Positions 15,429-24,069 of a DNA stretch of 64,000 bases are shown here, piece after piece. Within the stretch, counting starts at the first letter, position 1. Each line of letters begins with the position of its first letter. The translations under genes were made by a program, and so were the position numbers. Source of the DNA: Desertimonas flava (GTDB lineage: Bacteria > Actinomycetota > Acidimicrobiia > Acidimicrobiales > Ilumatobacteraceae); NCBI RefSeq assembly GCF_003426815.1, contig NZ_QKYK01000001.1:372001-436000 (forward strand). Direction: 5' to 3'. The notes beneath the pieces are model-generated. The model was not told where the DNA came from. It ran no database searches and saw only the letters and a list, made by a program, of their open reading frames with translations.

Positions 15429-16991
15429 CTAGAGCCGCGGGAGGGTCTGACGGCGCCCGACGAGGGGGGCGAGGGGATCACCGGCCTCCTCGATGCGTTC
15501 GGCCACGTTGTGGAGACGCCAGCGGTTCGGTCGCAGCTCTGGGTCGTCGAGTTCGCCCCACCTGATCGGTACCGACACGGGCCCGCCCAGACCAGGGCGG
15601 GCGCTCCACGGCGCGACCAGCGTCTTGTTGATGGCGTTCTGGGTGTAGTCGAGTCGCATCTTGCCGGCCCGCTCGCTCACGTGCCATCGCCAACTGACCA
15701 ACTCGGGAATCATCGCACCGATCGTCCTCGACACCCTTTCGACCCAGGTGCGGGTCTCCTCGAACGTGTACCGGTCGGCCACCGGCACCCAGATCTGGAT
15801 GCCGCGCCGTCCGGTCACCTTGGGCATCGCCTGGACGCCGAGGTGCTCCAGCGCCGTGCGGTGGAGTCTCGCCGCGGCGAGGACATCGGCCCACCGTGTG
15901 CGCTCGCCGGGGTCGATGTCGAACAGCGCCCACGTCGGTCGGTGCGGGTGGTCGGCCGTTGACGTCCACGGGTGCAGCTCGATCGCGCCGAAGTTGGCGA
16001 CCCACGGAAGGGCGGCCGGTGTGTCGAGAACGAGATACACCTCGGTCTCGCCGGCGTCCGCGTCCCGGTTTCGCCAGCGGGTGATCCAATCGGGTGCGTG
16101 ATCGGGAGCGGCCTTGTGCCAGAACCCCGGCTTGCTCACGCCGTCCGGGTAACGATGCGGGTTCACCGGCCGACCGGCGAGGTACGGCAGCATCACCGGC
16201 GCCATTCGGGCGTAGTGGCGGATGAGGTCGCGCTTGGTCAGCGACCGGTACGGCCCGCGGCCGGGGAACATCACCTTGTCGAGGTTCGTGAGCCGGAGCT
16301 CATGACCGGCGAACGCCCACGTGCCCGACGTCGGGAGGTCGTCGAGGGCGTCGAGCTCATCGGCGCTCGGCGCCGACCAGACGTCGTGAGACGACCAGGT
16401 GGCCGCCGGCGCGTCGCGGACCTGGTCGTTGGTGCGTCCGGACTTGACGGAGTGGGGATGCTGCTCGGGGTCCCATCCGGCGACGGCGTGGTCGTCGTGC
16501 TTCTTGAAGAGCATCCACGACCGGTCGTCCTGCCCTCGGCGGACGAGGGCGAAGCGGCCTGCGAGCTTGATGCCGGCGACGTCGAAGTGGAGGTCCCCGC
16601 GGCGCAGGGCGCGTTGGGGGTCGGTCCCCGGTGCCGGCGTCCACGTTCCCCAGTCCCAGACGATGACATCACCGCCGCCGTATTCGCCGGCGGGGATGGT
16701 TCCCTCGAAGTCGAAGTAGTCCAGCGGGTGATCTTCGACGTGGGCGGCGAGGCGCTTGACGTCGGCGTCGAGCGTCGGGCCCTTCGGCACCGCCCAGCTC
16801 ACGAGCACGCCGTCGAGCTCGAGGCGAAGGTCGTAGTGCAGGCGCCGGGCCCGGTGACGCTGCACGACGAACCGATGACCGTCGGGAGTGGGAGCGCTCG
16901 AGCCCGACGGTTCCGGTGTCTTGGCGAAGTCTCGCTTGGCGCGGTAGGAGCGCAGCTTCGGCGACCCGGACGGCGCGGCAGCGGCGGCCAT
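15429..16991 (-). CDS. LigD-like phosphoesterase-polymerase protein without ligase domain
   Basis: A 520-residue fusion. Residues about 15-200 form the LigD 3'-phosphoesterase domain (RFVVQRHRARRLHYDLRLEL, then SWAVPKGP and EGTIPAGEYGGGDVIVWD). Residues about 225-520 form the LigD-type primase/polymerase (LTNLDKVMFPG, RYPDGVSKPGFWHK, LFDIDPG with paired metal aspartates, KVTGRRGIQIWVP, and RLDYTQNAINKTLVAPWSAR). No ATP-dependent ligase domain exists in this frame, and no Ku gene is seen in the window. It would process and fill in break ends in non-homologous end joining with a ligase encoded elsewhere. The ATG at 16991 gives the usual start of the PE domain. Confidence 0.92.
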   Translation of the reverse strand: MAAAAAPSGSPKLRSYRAKRDFAKTPEPSGSSAPTPDGHRFVVQRHRARRLHYDLRLELDGVLVSWAVPKGPTLDADVKRLAAHVEDHPLDYFDFEGTIPAGEYGGGDVIVWDWGTWTPAPGTDPQRALRRGDLHFDVAGIKLAGRFALVRRGQDDRSWMLFKKHDDHAVAGWDPEQHPHSVKSGRTNDQVRDAPAATWSSHDVWSAPSADELDALDDLPTSGTWAFAGHELRLTNLDKVMFPGRGPYRSLTKRDLIRHYARMAPVMLPYLAGRPVNPHRYPDGVSKPGFWHKAAPDHAPDWITRWRNRDADAGETEVYLVLDTPAALPWVANFGAIELHPWTSTADHPHRPTWALFDIDPGERTRWADVLAAARLHRTALEHLGVQAMPKVTGRRGIQIWVPVADRYTFEETRTWVERVSRTIGAMIPELVSWRWHVSERAGKMRLDYTQNAINKTLVAPWSARPGLGGPVSVPIRWGELDDPELRPNRWRLHNVAERIEEAGDPLAPLVGRRQTLPRL

Positions 16992-17049
16992 GGCTCTGTC
17001 TACCCGGTCACTCGGGTCCGCAGTGCCGCGCCGAACTCCGATCGTCGGG

Positions 17050-17817
17050 TCACGTCCGGGCACTCGCGCCGTCGAAGAGACCGAGCCGGTCGCGCAGGTC
17101 GGCGGCGTCGTGGACGGCATGGCCGTACCAGTCGTTGTTGAAGTAGGCGAACACGTCGACACCGTCGTCGAGCACGGGCCCGAGGCGATCGGCCCACGAC
17201 TGCAGCCGAGCGGGTCCGTACGACCCGTGATACGGGCGACGAAGCGCGTCGGGTCCGTGGAATCGCACGTAGGTCCAGCCCGTCGTCAGCAGGAACGGAT
17301 GGTCGGCGAGGAGATCGTGGACGCACAGCGCTGCCGAGTGCCGGCGCAGGGTCTCGAACACGTCGTCGTGCAACCAGGACGGCTCGCGCAGCTCCACGGC
17401 CCACCGCGTCGTGGGCGGGGCCACGGAGAGGAACTCGTCCAGCCGGTCGACGTTGCGCTTCCACCGCGGTGGAAGCTGGACGAGCGTGGGACCGAGGTGG
17501 TCTCCGAGGCGCTCGGTCCGGTCCAGGTGATTGGGCAGCCACGAAGCGGCATCGCGCAGTTTCATCCGGTGAGACCCGAAGGCCCCGAGCTTGACGGCGT
17601 ACACGAAGTTCGGCGCCGCGGCGGCCGCCCACTTCTCGACGGTTGACGGTGCCGGTAGCCGGTAGAACGTCGAGTTGAGCTCTACGGTGTCGAACAACGT
17701 CTGGTAGTGCTCGAACCAGCGTCGTTGGGGAAGGCCCTCGGGGTAGACGATCCCTCGCCAGTCGTTGTATTGCCACCCCGAGCAACCGACCCGGAGCTCT
17801 CCGCGATCAACGGACAT
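17050..17817 (-). CDS. DUF72 (YecE-like) family protein
   Basis: A 255-residue DUF72 protein with the family hallmarks: RVGCSGWQYNDWRG at the start, FDTVELNSTFYRLP, FVYAVKLGAFGSH, LGPTLVQLPPRWK, WAVELREPSW, and the closing VFAYFNNDWYGHAV. The fold is a TIM barrel and the activity is not established. It lies close to the LigD-like gene on the same strand, 58 bp upstream of it. The 179-bp gap before the next gene holds nothing I can identify. Confidence 0.92.
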   Translation of the reverse strand: MSVDRGELRVGCSGWQYNDWRGIVYPEGLPQRRWFEHYQTLFDTVELNSTFYRLPAPSTVEKWAAAAAPNFVYAVKLGAFGSHRMKLRDAASWLPNHLDRTERLGDHLGPTLVQLPPRWKRNVDRLDEFLSVAPPTTRWAVELREPSWLHDDVFETLRRHSAALCVHDLLADHPFLLTTGWTYVRFHGPDALRRPYHGSYGPARLQSWADRLGPVLDDGVDVFAYFNNDWYGHAVHDAADLRDRLGLFDGASART

Positions 17818-17996
17818 GGATGGCGGGACCTCCTCGAACGCCGGCGCCGCCGGCAGGAATCACGGCTCGATCGTCCACCGTCTCCCGTACCCATCACCGT
17901 CCGGCCCCAACCTCGCACTCGCCGCCACTCTGGTGACGCCTTCGCCGGCGCCGCCGCGTGGGCATCGGCGCATGGCGCACCGACAAACAGCACGGA

Positions 17997-19202
17997 TCAG
18001 AGGGAGTTGGGACCCTCCACCTGGGTGGTCTGAGGGTCGATCCCGTGGCCCCCGGCGGCGAGCGTGGCGGTGAACTCGGACTCCGGGGTCGTGCGGCGCG
18101 ACACGGGCAAGGCGGCGTCCTCGCTTTGCGTGCTCTTCGTCGAGGCCGGCCGATCCGCACCGTGGACCGCGGCGCCGCCGATGTCGGACGGCGTTGCGAT
18201 CTCGACGTCGGCGTGCAACGGGGGTGTCGGCGCCCCGGCCCCGTCGCTGATCCCTCCGAACAGCTCGGCGAGCGCCTCGTGGGCGGACCTGAGCGGTCGC
18301 CACCCGAGCTCGGAGATCGCGCGAGTCGTGTCGAGCAGTGGAAGCCGCATCACGAGGTCGATCAGACCTGGCTCCACCGGCGCGGCGTGGACACGCCAGG
18401 CCGCGGCCACGGCGCCGCGCACCAACGGGAGCGGCACGTCGATCTTCCGCGTGCCGAGCGTCTCGGCGAGGACCGTGGCGTCGATGACACCGTCGGCCGC
18501 CAAGTTGAACGCCCCGCGATGGCGGCCGAGCGCGCAGGTGACGAACGCCTCGGCGGCGTCGGCGGTGTGCAACGCCTGGAACCGCAGCCCCCTCGGGAGG
18601 GGGACGATCGGCAGGAATCCGTGGTCGAAGAGGCGGCGCGGCAGGAACCGCCCCCCGAAGATCCGTCGCTGCTCGCTCGCCGATCGCCGTTGGAACATGA
18701 AGGCCGGCCGCAGTCGCGCCACGCGGATGTGGGGATGGACCACCTCGAACTCGTCGAGGATGCGCTCGACGTAAGCCTTCTCCCGACCGTAGATCGCCGT
18801 CGGCGTGGTGTGGGTCGGCCACGACTCGTCGACCGGCCGGTCGTCGGCCGGCGGTGGCGAGTAGGCGCCGACCGACGAGGAGTAGACGAACGAGGGCACG
18901 CCCGCCGCCGCCACTGCGTCGAGGACACGGACCGTGCCGATGACGTTGGTCTGCCAGGTGGTGATCGGCCGATGGGTCGGCTGGAACCGCCAGGCCAGGT
19001 GGATGACGGCGTCGGCTCCGGCGAACTGTGCGGCGAGCGAGTCGGCGGCGATGTCAGCGGCGACGTGCTCGGTCTTTGGCGGTGACGTGTCCGGTTGACG
19101 ACGAGCGATTGCGATGACCTCGTCGACGTCGGGATGCTGTGACAGCGCCGACACGACTGCGGTCCCCACATTGCCGGTCGCGCCCGTGACGGCGACGCGC
19201 AT
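17997..19202 (-). CDS. NAD-dependent epimerase/dehydratase family protein
   Basis: A 401-residue extended SDR. The NAD-binding motif VTGATGNVGTAVV is at the N-terminus, followed by ADAVIHLAWRFQ, VYSSSVGAYSP and the YGREKAYVE Tyr/Lys pair. Residues from about 330 on form a long polar tail not found in typical epimerases. The substrate is unknown. The 191 bp between its start and the divergent transporter hold the latter's promoter. Confidence 0.85.
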   Translation of the reverse strand: MRVAVTGATGNVGTAVVSALSQHPDVDEVIAIARRQPDTSPPKTEHVAADIAADSLAAQFAGADAVIHLAWRFQPTHRPITTWQTNVIGTVRVLDAVAAAGVPSFVYSSSVGAYSPPPADDRPVDESWPTHTTPTAIYGREKAYVERILDEFEVVHPHIRVARLRPAFMFQRRSASEQRRIFGGRFLPRRLFDHGFLPIVPLPRGLRFQALHTADAAEAFVTCALGRHRGAFNLAADGVIDATVLAETLGTRKIDVPLPLVRGAVAAAWRVHAAPVEPGLIDLVMRLPLLDTTRAISELGWRPLRSAHEALAELFGGISDGAGAPTPPLHADVEIATPSDIGGAAVHGADRPASTKSTQSEDAALPVSRRTTPESEFTATLAAGGHGIDPQTTQVEGPNSL

Positions 19203-19381
19203 CAGGCCGACTCTCGCTGGTTGTCGACGCGATCGCGGACGGTACGCAGGATGGTCATGACGCCTCCCGTTCGTGTTCAGGCGTTGGCCAGCAACTACCC
19301 GTCCCACGCGCTGTTGATCCGCAGCGCTGCGTGCAGACCGAGACCACGCCTCCCCTCCGCGGGCCCTCGTGCCGGGGTCGG

Positions 19382-19387
19382 TATCGT
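19382..19387 (+). promoter_or_regulatory. -10 element of a leaderless promoter
   Basis: TATCGT, 6 nt before GTG 19394. It decides this start over the longer open frame beginning at 19331. Confidence 0.6.
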
Positions 19388-19393
19388 CGGGCG

Positions 19394-20977
19394 GTGGCCG
19401 ACGTGCTCGCCGACGAACCGCTGCTCCTCGCGCTGATCGTCGTCGGCCTGGGCGCCGGCATCGGCGCCGTCCGTGTGAAGGGCCTGTCGCTGGGGCCCGC
19501 CGCTGCGCTGCTCGTCGGCCTCGCCGCGGGGGCGATCGACGAGTCGTGGAGCGAGGCAGCCGGGCTGGAGCTGCTCCGGGAGTTCGGGTTGGTGTTGTTC
19601 ACGTACACCGTCGGGCTGGCATCGGGACCGTCGTTCGCCAACGGGGTGCGGAGAGGCGGTGCCGCGGCGATCGGGACGACCGTGGTGCTGGTGGCCGCGC
19701 TGGGCGCGGCAAGCGCCGGCCTTGCCGCGCTGTTGAACCTGACGCCGGCCGATCGAGCCGGTCTGTTCGCCGGAGTGTCGACGAACACGCCGGCGCTGCA
19801 GGCGGCGAGCGACGGACTCGAGTCGGGGGACCCGGTCGTCGCCTACTCGCTGGCCTATCCGACGGCGGTGATCGCGATGTTGGTGATGACGACGCTCGTG
19901 CTGATCCGCCGGCCGCCCCTGCCGGTCCGACTGGAGGTCCCGACGGCGCCTCGTCCGGAGCGAATCATCAACTGGACCGTCGTGGTGACCGCCGCCGGCC
20001 TTCCCACGCTCGCCGAGCTCCGTCAGCGGCACCGGGGCCTGGGCTTCTCACGGATCGGGCGGGACGGTGCGGTGCGCGTGGCGACCGAAGAGCAGCGGCT
20101 CGAACCCGGTGACGTCGTCGTGGTCGTCGGTCCCGAGTCGACCGTGCAGGCGTTCACCCGGGAGGCCGGGCAGCGCAGCGACGTTCACCTGCCGCTCGAT
20201 CGGGGCACCATCGACTTCCGGCGGATCCTGGTCTCCAACCGGCAGTTGGCCGGCCGCCGGCTCGCTGATCTCGACCTGACGCACCGCTACGGCGTGGTCG
20301 CGACGCGCGTCCGGCGCGGTGACGACGACATCGTGGCCGCCGAGGACTTCGAGCTCGGCCTCGGCGATCGGGTCCGGATCGTCGGTCCGACCGATCGTTT
20401 GGTGGAGGTCGCCCGGCTGTTCGGTGACTCGGAACGGCGCCTGGCCGAGATCGACGCCGTCGGTCTCGCCCTCGGGGCGGCGGCGGGCATCGCCCTCGGC
20501 AAGGTATCGATCGGCGTCGGGCCCCTCGATCTCGGACTCGGCATCGGCGGCGGCCCACTGGTGGTCGGCCTGGTGCTGGGCGTGGTCGCCCGCAGCGGAC
20601 CGATCACCTGGCAGATCCCCCATGCCGCCAACCAACTGTTGCGGCAGGTCGGGATCCTGTTGTTCCTGGCCTGCGCCGGACTCGCGTCGGGAAGCGCGTT
20701 CGCCGACGCCGTCGTCACCCGCCACGGCCTCGAGGTCGCCGCCGCCGGTGTGGTCCTCGGTGGGCTCTTCGCCGCGATCATCCCCCTCGTGCTCGTCGTC
20801 GCGGTGCGCAGGGACTCGGTGGAGACGGCCGGGATGCTGGCCGGCATCGAGACCCAGCCGGCGGCGCTCGCCTACGGATTGGAACGCAGCGGCGACGAGC
20901 GTCTCAGCCAGGCCTACGCGCTGGTGTTCCCGGTCGCCATGATCGCCAAGCTCATCGTGGTCCAGTTCCTCGTGTGA
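19394..20977 (+). CDS. AspT/YidE-family transporter with paired TrkA-C domains
   Basis: A 527-residue integral membrane protein built of two similar membrane halves. The first half has LLALIVVGLGAGIGAVRVKG and GLVLFTYTVGLASGPSF. Two cytoplasmic TrkA-C-like domains follow at about residues 190-350 (LEPGDVVVVVGPEST and LGLGDRVRIVGPTDR). The second half repeats the pattern with VGILLFLACAGLASGSAF. This is the AAE antiporter layout of AspT, YidE and YbjL; the substrate is probably a carboxylate but is not known. Its 3' end overlaps the convergent PPOX gene by 26 bp. Confidence 0.88.
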   Translation: MADVLADEPLLLALIVVGLGAGIGAVRVKGLSLGPAAALLVGLAAGAIDESWSEAAGLELLREFGLVLFTYTVGLASGPSFANGVRRGGAAAIGTTVVLVAALGAASAGLAALLNLTPADRAGLFAGVSTNTPALQAASDGLESGDPVVAYSLAYPTAVIAMLVMTTLVLIRRPPLPVRLEVPTAPRPERIINWTVVVTAAGLPTLAELRQRHRGLGFSRIGRDGAVRVATEEQRLEPGDVVVVVGPESTVQAFTREAGQRSDVHLPLDRGTIDFRRILVSNRQLAGRRLADLDLTHRYGVVATRVRRGDDDIVAAEDFELGLGDRVRIVGPTDRLVEVARLFGDSERRLAEIDAVGLALGAAAGIALGKVSIGVGPLDLGLGIGGGPLVVGLVLGVVARSGPITWQIPHAANQLLRQVGILLFLACAGLASGSAFADAVVTRHGLEVAAAGVVLGGLFAAIIPLVLVVAVRRDSVETAGMLAGIETQPAALAYGLERSGDERLSQAYALVFPVAMIAKLIVVQFLV

Positions 20978-21416
20978 ACTCGGGCGGCCGTGGTAGGGCC
21001 GTCGGCTGGGGCCACGCCGCCCGGACCACGCGGCGACCTGACGTGATCGCCGCATCCAAGCGGATGTATCGATCGGCGGCGACCGCCCACGAGGCGATTC
21101 CGAGGCGGTCGAGCGCAGCAAGCTCCGTCGCATCCGTGACCTCTGACGCCCGGCCCACCATCAGGACGCTCCAGCCGCTGCTGGTGTCGACGTCGGCGTG
21201 ATCCACCTCGAAGCACACCACCTCACCCCGCCCGATGGCGTCGAGCTTGCTTCCTGCGACCGTGCGGAACACGACGGTGCGCTGGTCGACCGCGTAGGCG
21301 ACCGGCAGGATCGCCGGGAGCGCCCCGATGCTGAGCCCGATCCTGCCGAGCCACGCGGTTGCGAGCAGTGAAAGACACTCGTCCTCGGCGAGTACTTCGA
21401 GTCCGTTGCGGTCCAC
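20952..21416 (-). CDS. PPOX-fold (pyridoxamine 5'-phosphate oxidase family) protein 1
   Basis: A 154-residue split-barrel protein of the flavin/F420/heme-binding PPOX superfamily: LAEDECLSLLATAWLGRIG, then ALPAILPVAYAVDQRTVVFR, GSKLDAIGRGEVVCFEVDHA and GWSVLMVGRASEVTD. It is very similar to the protein at 49393-49812. GTG 21416 is chosen because the DevR-like box ends 35 bp upstream, as at other leaderless genes here; the longer frame to 21494 would swallow the box. The reaction is unknown. Relatives of this group bind flavin or F420 and reduce small molecules. Confidence 0.85.
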   Translation of the reverse strand: MDRNGLEVLAEDECLSLLATAWLGRIGLSIGALPAILPVAYAVDQRTVVFRTVAGSKLDAIGRGEVVCFEVDHADVDTSSGWSVLMVGRASEVTDATELAALDRLGIASWAVAADRYIRLDAAITSGRRVVRAAWPQPTALPRPPEFTRGTGPR

Positions 21417-21450
21417 CCGACCATGCTGGGCCGAATCGCCGGCGGCGGGT

Positions 21451-21465
21451 AGGGCCGAATGTCCC
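21451..21465 (-). promoter_or_regulatory. DevR/DosR-like box
   Basis: AGGGCCGAATGTCCC, 14 of 15 bases as in the consensus AGGGCCGAAGGTCCC. It lies 35 bp upstream of the PPOX GTG at 21416. Confidence 0.8.
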
Positions 21466-21528
21466 ACGCGTCGGCGCTCGCGGGTCGCGTTCATCGACGC
21501 GTTCGCACGTCACGCTCGGAGTCGGCGA

Positions 21529-21918
21529 TCACCCGGGGTTGAGTTGATCGACCCGCTTGAAGAACGTCTGGGCGAACGCCAGCAGCTGGCCGTCGCTCGG
21601 ATGATCCACGGTCTCGACGCCGACGATGCGATCTGCCGTTGCCCGGTGACGGTCGCGGAGGTAGGTCTCGAGGGCGGTCTTCGCCGTGCCGGGCCCGACC
21701 ACCAGGATCTCGTTCACCTCGCGAAGCTCTCCGGCGATCTGGTCGAAGAACTCGTGGTCGTCGGCGACGCGTCCCGACCCGACGGCACCCTCCTTCCGGT
21801 GCAGGCGTTCCCGCGGCCGCTCGCTCTGGAGCTTGACCGTGTCCTGGCGGTCCAGCGAGAAGCCGATCACGGTCGCTTCCCGATGGTCGATCCAGACGAT
21901 GGCATGGACGTGGCGCAT
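21529..21918 (-). CDS. eRF1-domain-like protein of unknown function
   Basis: A 129-residue protein with HAIVWIDHREATVIGF at the N-terminus, REVNEILVVGPGTAKTALE in the middle and a conserved end VGVETVDHPSDGQLLAFAQ. I recognise a family of small proteins related to eRF1 domain 3, annotated as translational machinery or host-attachment-like proteins, often found in stress clusters. A good ribosome site (GAGAGGTGACAA) precedes ATG 21918. A DevR-like box lies 91 bp upstream, leaving a leader of about 56 nt. The function is unproven; a role in ribosome hibernation or rescue is speculative. Confidence 0.75.
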   Translation of the reverse strand: MRHVHAIVWIDHREATVIGFSLDRQDTVKLQSERPRERLHRKEGAVGSGRVADDHEFFDQIAGELREVNEILVVGPGTAKTALETYLRDRHRATADRIVGVETVDHPSDGQLLAFAQTFFKRVDQLNPG

Positions 21919-22008
21919 TTGTCACCTCTCTGTCGTGGCGAGCTCACGCACGACTGCGCTCATGGAGACTCCTGGGCTCCAGCGTGGCCGACGCGGTCGA
22001 ACCCGACC

Positions 22009-22023
22009 AGAGGCGAAGGTCCC
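22009..22023 (-). promoter_or_regulatory. DevR/DosR-like box
   Basis: AGAGGCGAAGGTCCC, 13 of 15 matches. It lies 91 bp upstream of the eRF1-like gene at 21918, whose ATG has its own Shine-Dalgarno sequence, so this message would carry a leader. Confidence 0.65.
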
Positions 22024-22059
22024 GCGCCGGGCGTGGCACCCACGGTTGGCGACGGAGCC

Positions 22060-22533
22060 CTACGTCGGCGCGAGAACCGAGATGCCGCTGACCGAACGTG
22101 CCGCGAGATCGCCGTCGCTCGCCGAGCCGGCATCTCCTGGCGGTCGGCTGCAGAGGACCTCGCGCCCGCTGACGACGTTGGTCAGCAACTGCACCGTGGT
22201 GCCTCGCGCACCGTGTCGCCAAGGCCGGCCGGGAACGACGAGTGATGGTGCGGAGATGTGAAGCGGGCCGACCACGTTCACGCTCCATCCGGTGCCGGCG
22301 ACGAAGTCGACATCGTCGGCTTCGAAACACACGACATGACCGGCATGGGCCGCCGCCGTCAGGAGGCGGCCGCTCGTCTCGAACTCGACGGCGTCACCGA
22401 CCGTGCGGTACACGACAGGAACGATGACCGGCAACGCTCGGTCGGAGAGCGCGACCCGTCCGAGCGACTTGGTCTGCAGGAGAGCGAGACAAGCGTCTCG
22501 TTCCAGGGTGCGGGTCGTCGTCCATTGCTTCAC
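22060..22533 (-). CDS. PPOX-fold protein 2
   Basis: 157 residues from GTG 22533: WTTTRTLERDACLALLQTKS, LGRVALSDRALPVIVPVVYR, HAGHVVCFEADDVDFVAGTG and WSVNVVGPLHI, the split-barrel pattern of the PPOX superfamily. A GTG at 22632 preceded by GAGGTGG would add 33 residues, but would place the DevR-like box (22569-22583) inside the gene. With GTG 22533 the box is 36 bp upstream, as for its paralogues. The tail after REVLCSRPP is longer than in paralogue 1. Function unknown. Confidence 0.75.
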   Translation of the reverse strand: MKQWTTTRTLERDACLALLQTKSLGRVALSDRALPVIVPVVYRTVGDAVEFETSGRLLTAAAHAGHVVCFEADDVDFVAGTGWSVNVVGPLHISAPSLVVPGRPWRHGARGTTVQLLTNVVSGREVLCSRPPGDAGSASDGDLAARSVSGISVLAPT

Positions 22534-22568
22534 TACGATCAGGTTGCTCCGGCGGGGTGGGACGTCGT

Positions 22569-22583
22569 AGGGCCGAACGACAT
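22569..22583 (-). promoter_or_regulatory. DevR/DosR-like box (weaker)
   Basis: AGGGCCGAACGACAT, 11 of 15 matches with a perfect left half. It is 36 bp upstream of GTG 22533; the position argues for function despite the weaker right half. Confidence 0.55.
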
Positions 22584-22692
22584 CTCCACAGCCGCAATCG
22601 GCCCATCCGGGTGGTCCTGACGGGTAGAACACATCGCCACCTCGGCGAGCGCCGGGACCGTCACGCTCCGGATTCGGACCCGGCGACGCCGG

Positions 22693-24069
22693 TCACACCT
22701 CGGATCTCTCGTCGGTGGGTCGCACGAGCCGGACGGCGACGGTGAGGCCGCCACCGCTGGCGTCGGTCAGGGCGAGCCGTCCGTTCGATGCGGCCGTGAG
22801 CGCGGCGACGATGGGGAGTCCGAGGCCGGTGCCGCCCGCTGACGTGTCACCCCGCCAGAAGCGCCGGAGGGCGGCGACCTTCTGCCCGTCGTCGAGCCCG
22901 GGACCCTGATCGCTGACCGCGAGGTCGACGCCATCGGGCGTTGACGCGACCGTGACGGTGATCGTGCCGCCCGACGCCGACGCGTTGAGTGCATTGTCGA
23001 TGAGGTTGTCGATGATCTGCTCCACGCCACCGGAGACAGCATGGACGAAGGCCTGTTGGTCGAGGCCGTGTGAGCGGAGGGTCACGCCGCGGGTCTCCGC
23101 CACGGCGGTCCATGTGTCGAGACGATCGGCGATGATCCGAGCGGCATCGACGACCTCGGTGGCGGGGCGTTCGTCGGCTCGTGCGAGTCGTAGGAGATCG
23201 CTGACGAGCCGTGTCATCCGGTCCACCTCGTCGATCGCTGCGTCGAGCCGGTCGGCCTGGTGAGCCGGCAGGACGGGCTCGAGGTTCTCCAGCCGGAGCC
23301 GGAGTGCCGTGAGGGGGCTCCGGAGCTGGTGGGACGCGTCGGCGACGAACGACCGCTGGGCGGCGAGCAGGTCGTCGAGCTGTCGGGCCATCGCTGCCAT
23401 CGCCGAGGACAGGTCGCGCAACTCTGCTGGTCCGGTCATCACGGTGGCGGCCCCGGTGAGCTCACCCTTCGCATAACGAGCGGCATCAGCTTGCAGACGC
23501 TGTATCGGGCGTGTCACGGAGCGGGCGATCGCCCAGCCGACGATCGCGACGACGGCCAGCGTGACTGCGGCGATGCCCGCGAGGCCGAGCCAGTACCGCT
23601 GGATCCGCTCGTGCACCTCGCTGTTGTCGATGGTGACGCGCAAGGCGCCGTGCACGTTGCCGCCGGACGCAACCGGCACGGCGACGTAGAGGAGATCGGT
23701 GCCGAGGGTGTCCGAGGGGCGCTCCCCGGAGACGACGGTGCCGGCGAGGGCGGCGGCGACCTCCGGGCGGGTCGAGAAGTCCCGGTCGACGGGGCCGCCG
23801 GTGTCGAGGACGGAGATGCCGTCACGATCGACCAGCACGATGCGCCCGCCTGTGCGTCGGCCGTACTCGTCGGCGGCGCGCGTGTCCGGTTGGGTCTGAC
23901 TCTCGAGTGCGTCCTCGTAGATCGAGGCGATGACGGTGGCGTCGTGCTCGAGATCGGTGGAGATGCGTTCGCGCTCCCGCTTCCCGTAGAGGACTCCGAG
24001 GGGGAGCTCGAGGAGCAGCAGCACGACGACGGTGACGAGCAGATAGCTGACCAGCAGTCGCTTGGTCAT
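22693..24069 (-). CDS. Membrane sensor histidine kinase
   Basis: A 458-residue kinase. TM1 is LLVSYLLVTVVVLLLLELPL, followed by an extracytoplasmic sensor domain to about residue 150, TM2 (GLAGIAAVTLAVVAIVGWAI) and HAMP (RSVTRPIQRLQADAARYAKG). The phosphoacceptor His is in FVADASHQLRSPLTALRL. ATP-binding boxes are NLIDNALNAS, VSDQGPGLDD and GGTGLGLPIVAAL. The start overlaps the response-regulator stop (ATGA), so the two form one operon read regulator first. The signal is unknown. The divergent neighbours (acidic secreted protein, ApbE, ferric-reductase-like protein) suggest a redox or metal cue. Confidence 0.9.
   Translation of the reverse strand: MTKRLLVSYLLVTVVVLLLLELPLGVLYGKRERERISTDLEHDATVIASIYEDALESQTQPDTRAADEYGRRTGGRIVLVDRDGISVLDTGGPVDRDFSTRPEVAAALAGTVVSGERPSDTLGTDLLYVAVPVASGGNVHGALRVTIDNSEVHERIQRYWLGLAGIAAVTLAVVAIVGWAIARSVTRPIQRLQADAARYAKGELTGAATVMTGPAELRDLSSAMAAMARQLDDLLAAQRSFVADASHQLRSPLTALRLRLENLEPVLPAHQADRLDAAIDEVDRMTRLVSDLLRLARADERPATEVVDAARIIADRLDTWTAVAETRGVTLRSHGLDQQAFVHAVSGGVEQIIDNLIDNALNASASGGTITVTVASTPDGVDLAVSDQGPGLDDGQKVAALRRFWRGDTSAGGTGLGLPIVAALTAASNGRLALTDASGGGLTVAVRLVRPTDERSEV

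Noticed and set aside
22534-22632. Longer start (GTG 22632) for PPOX protein 2
   Set aside because: It has a fair ribosome site, but it would bury the DevR-like box inside the gene and add a non-family N-terminus; kept only as an alternative.
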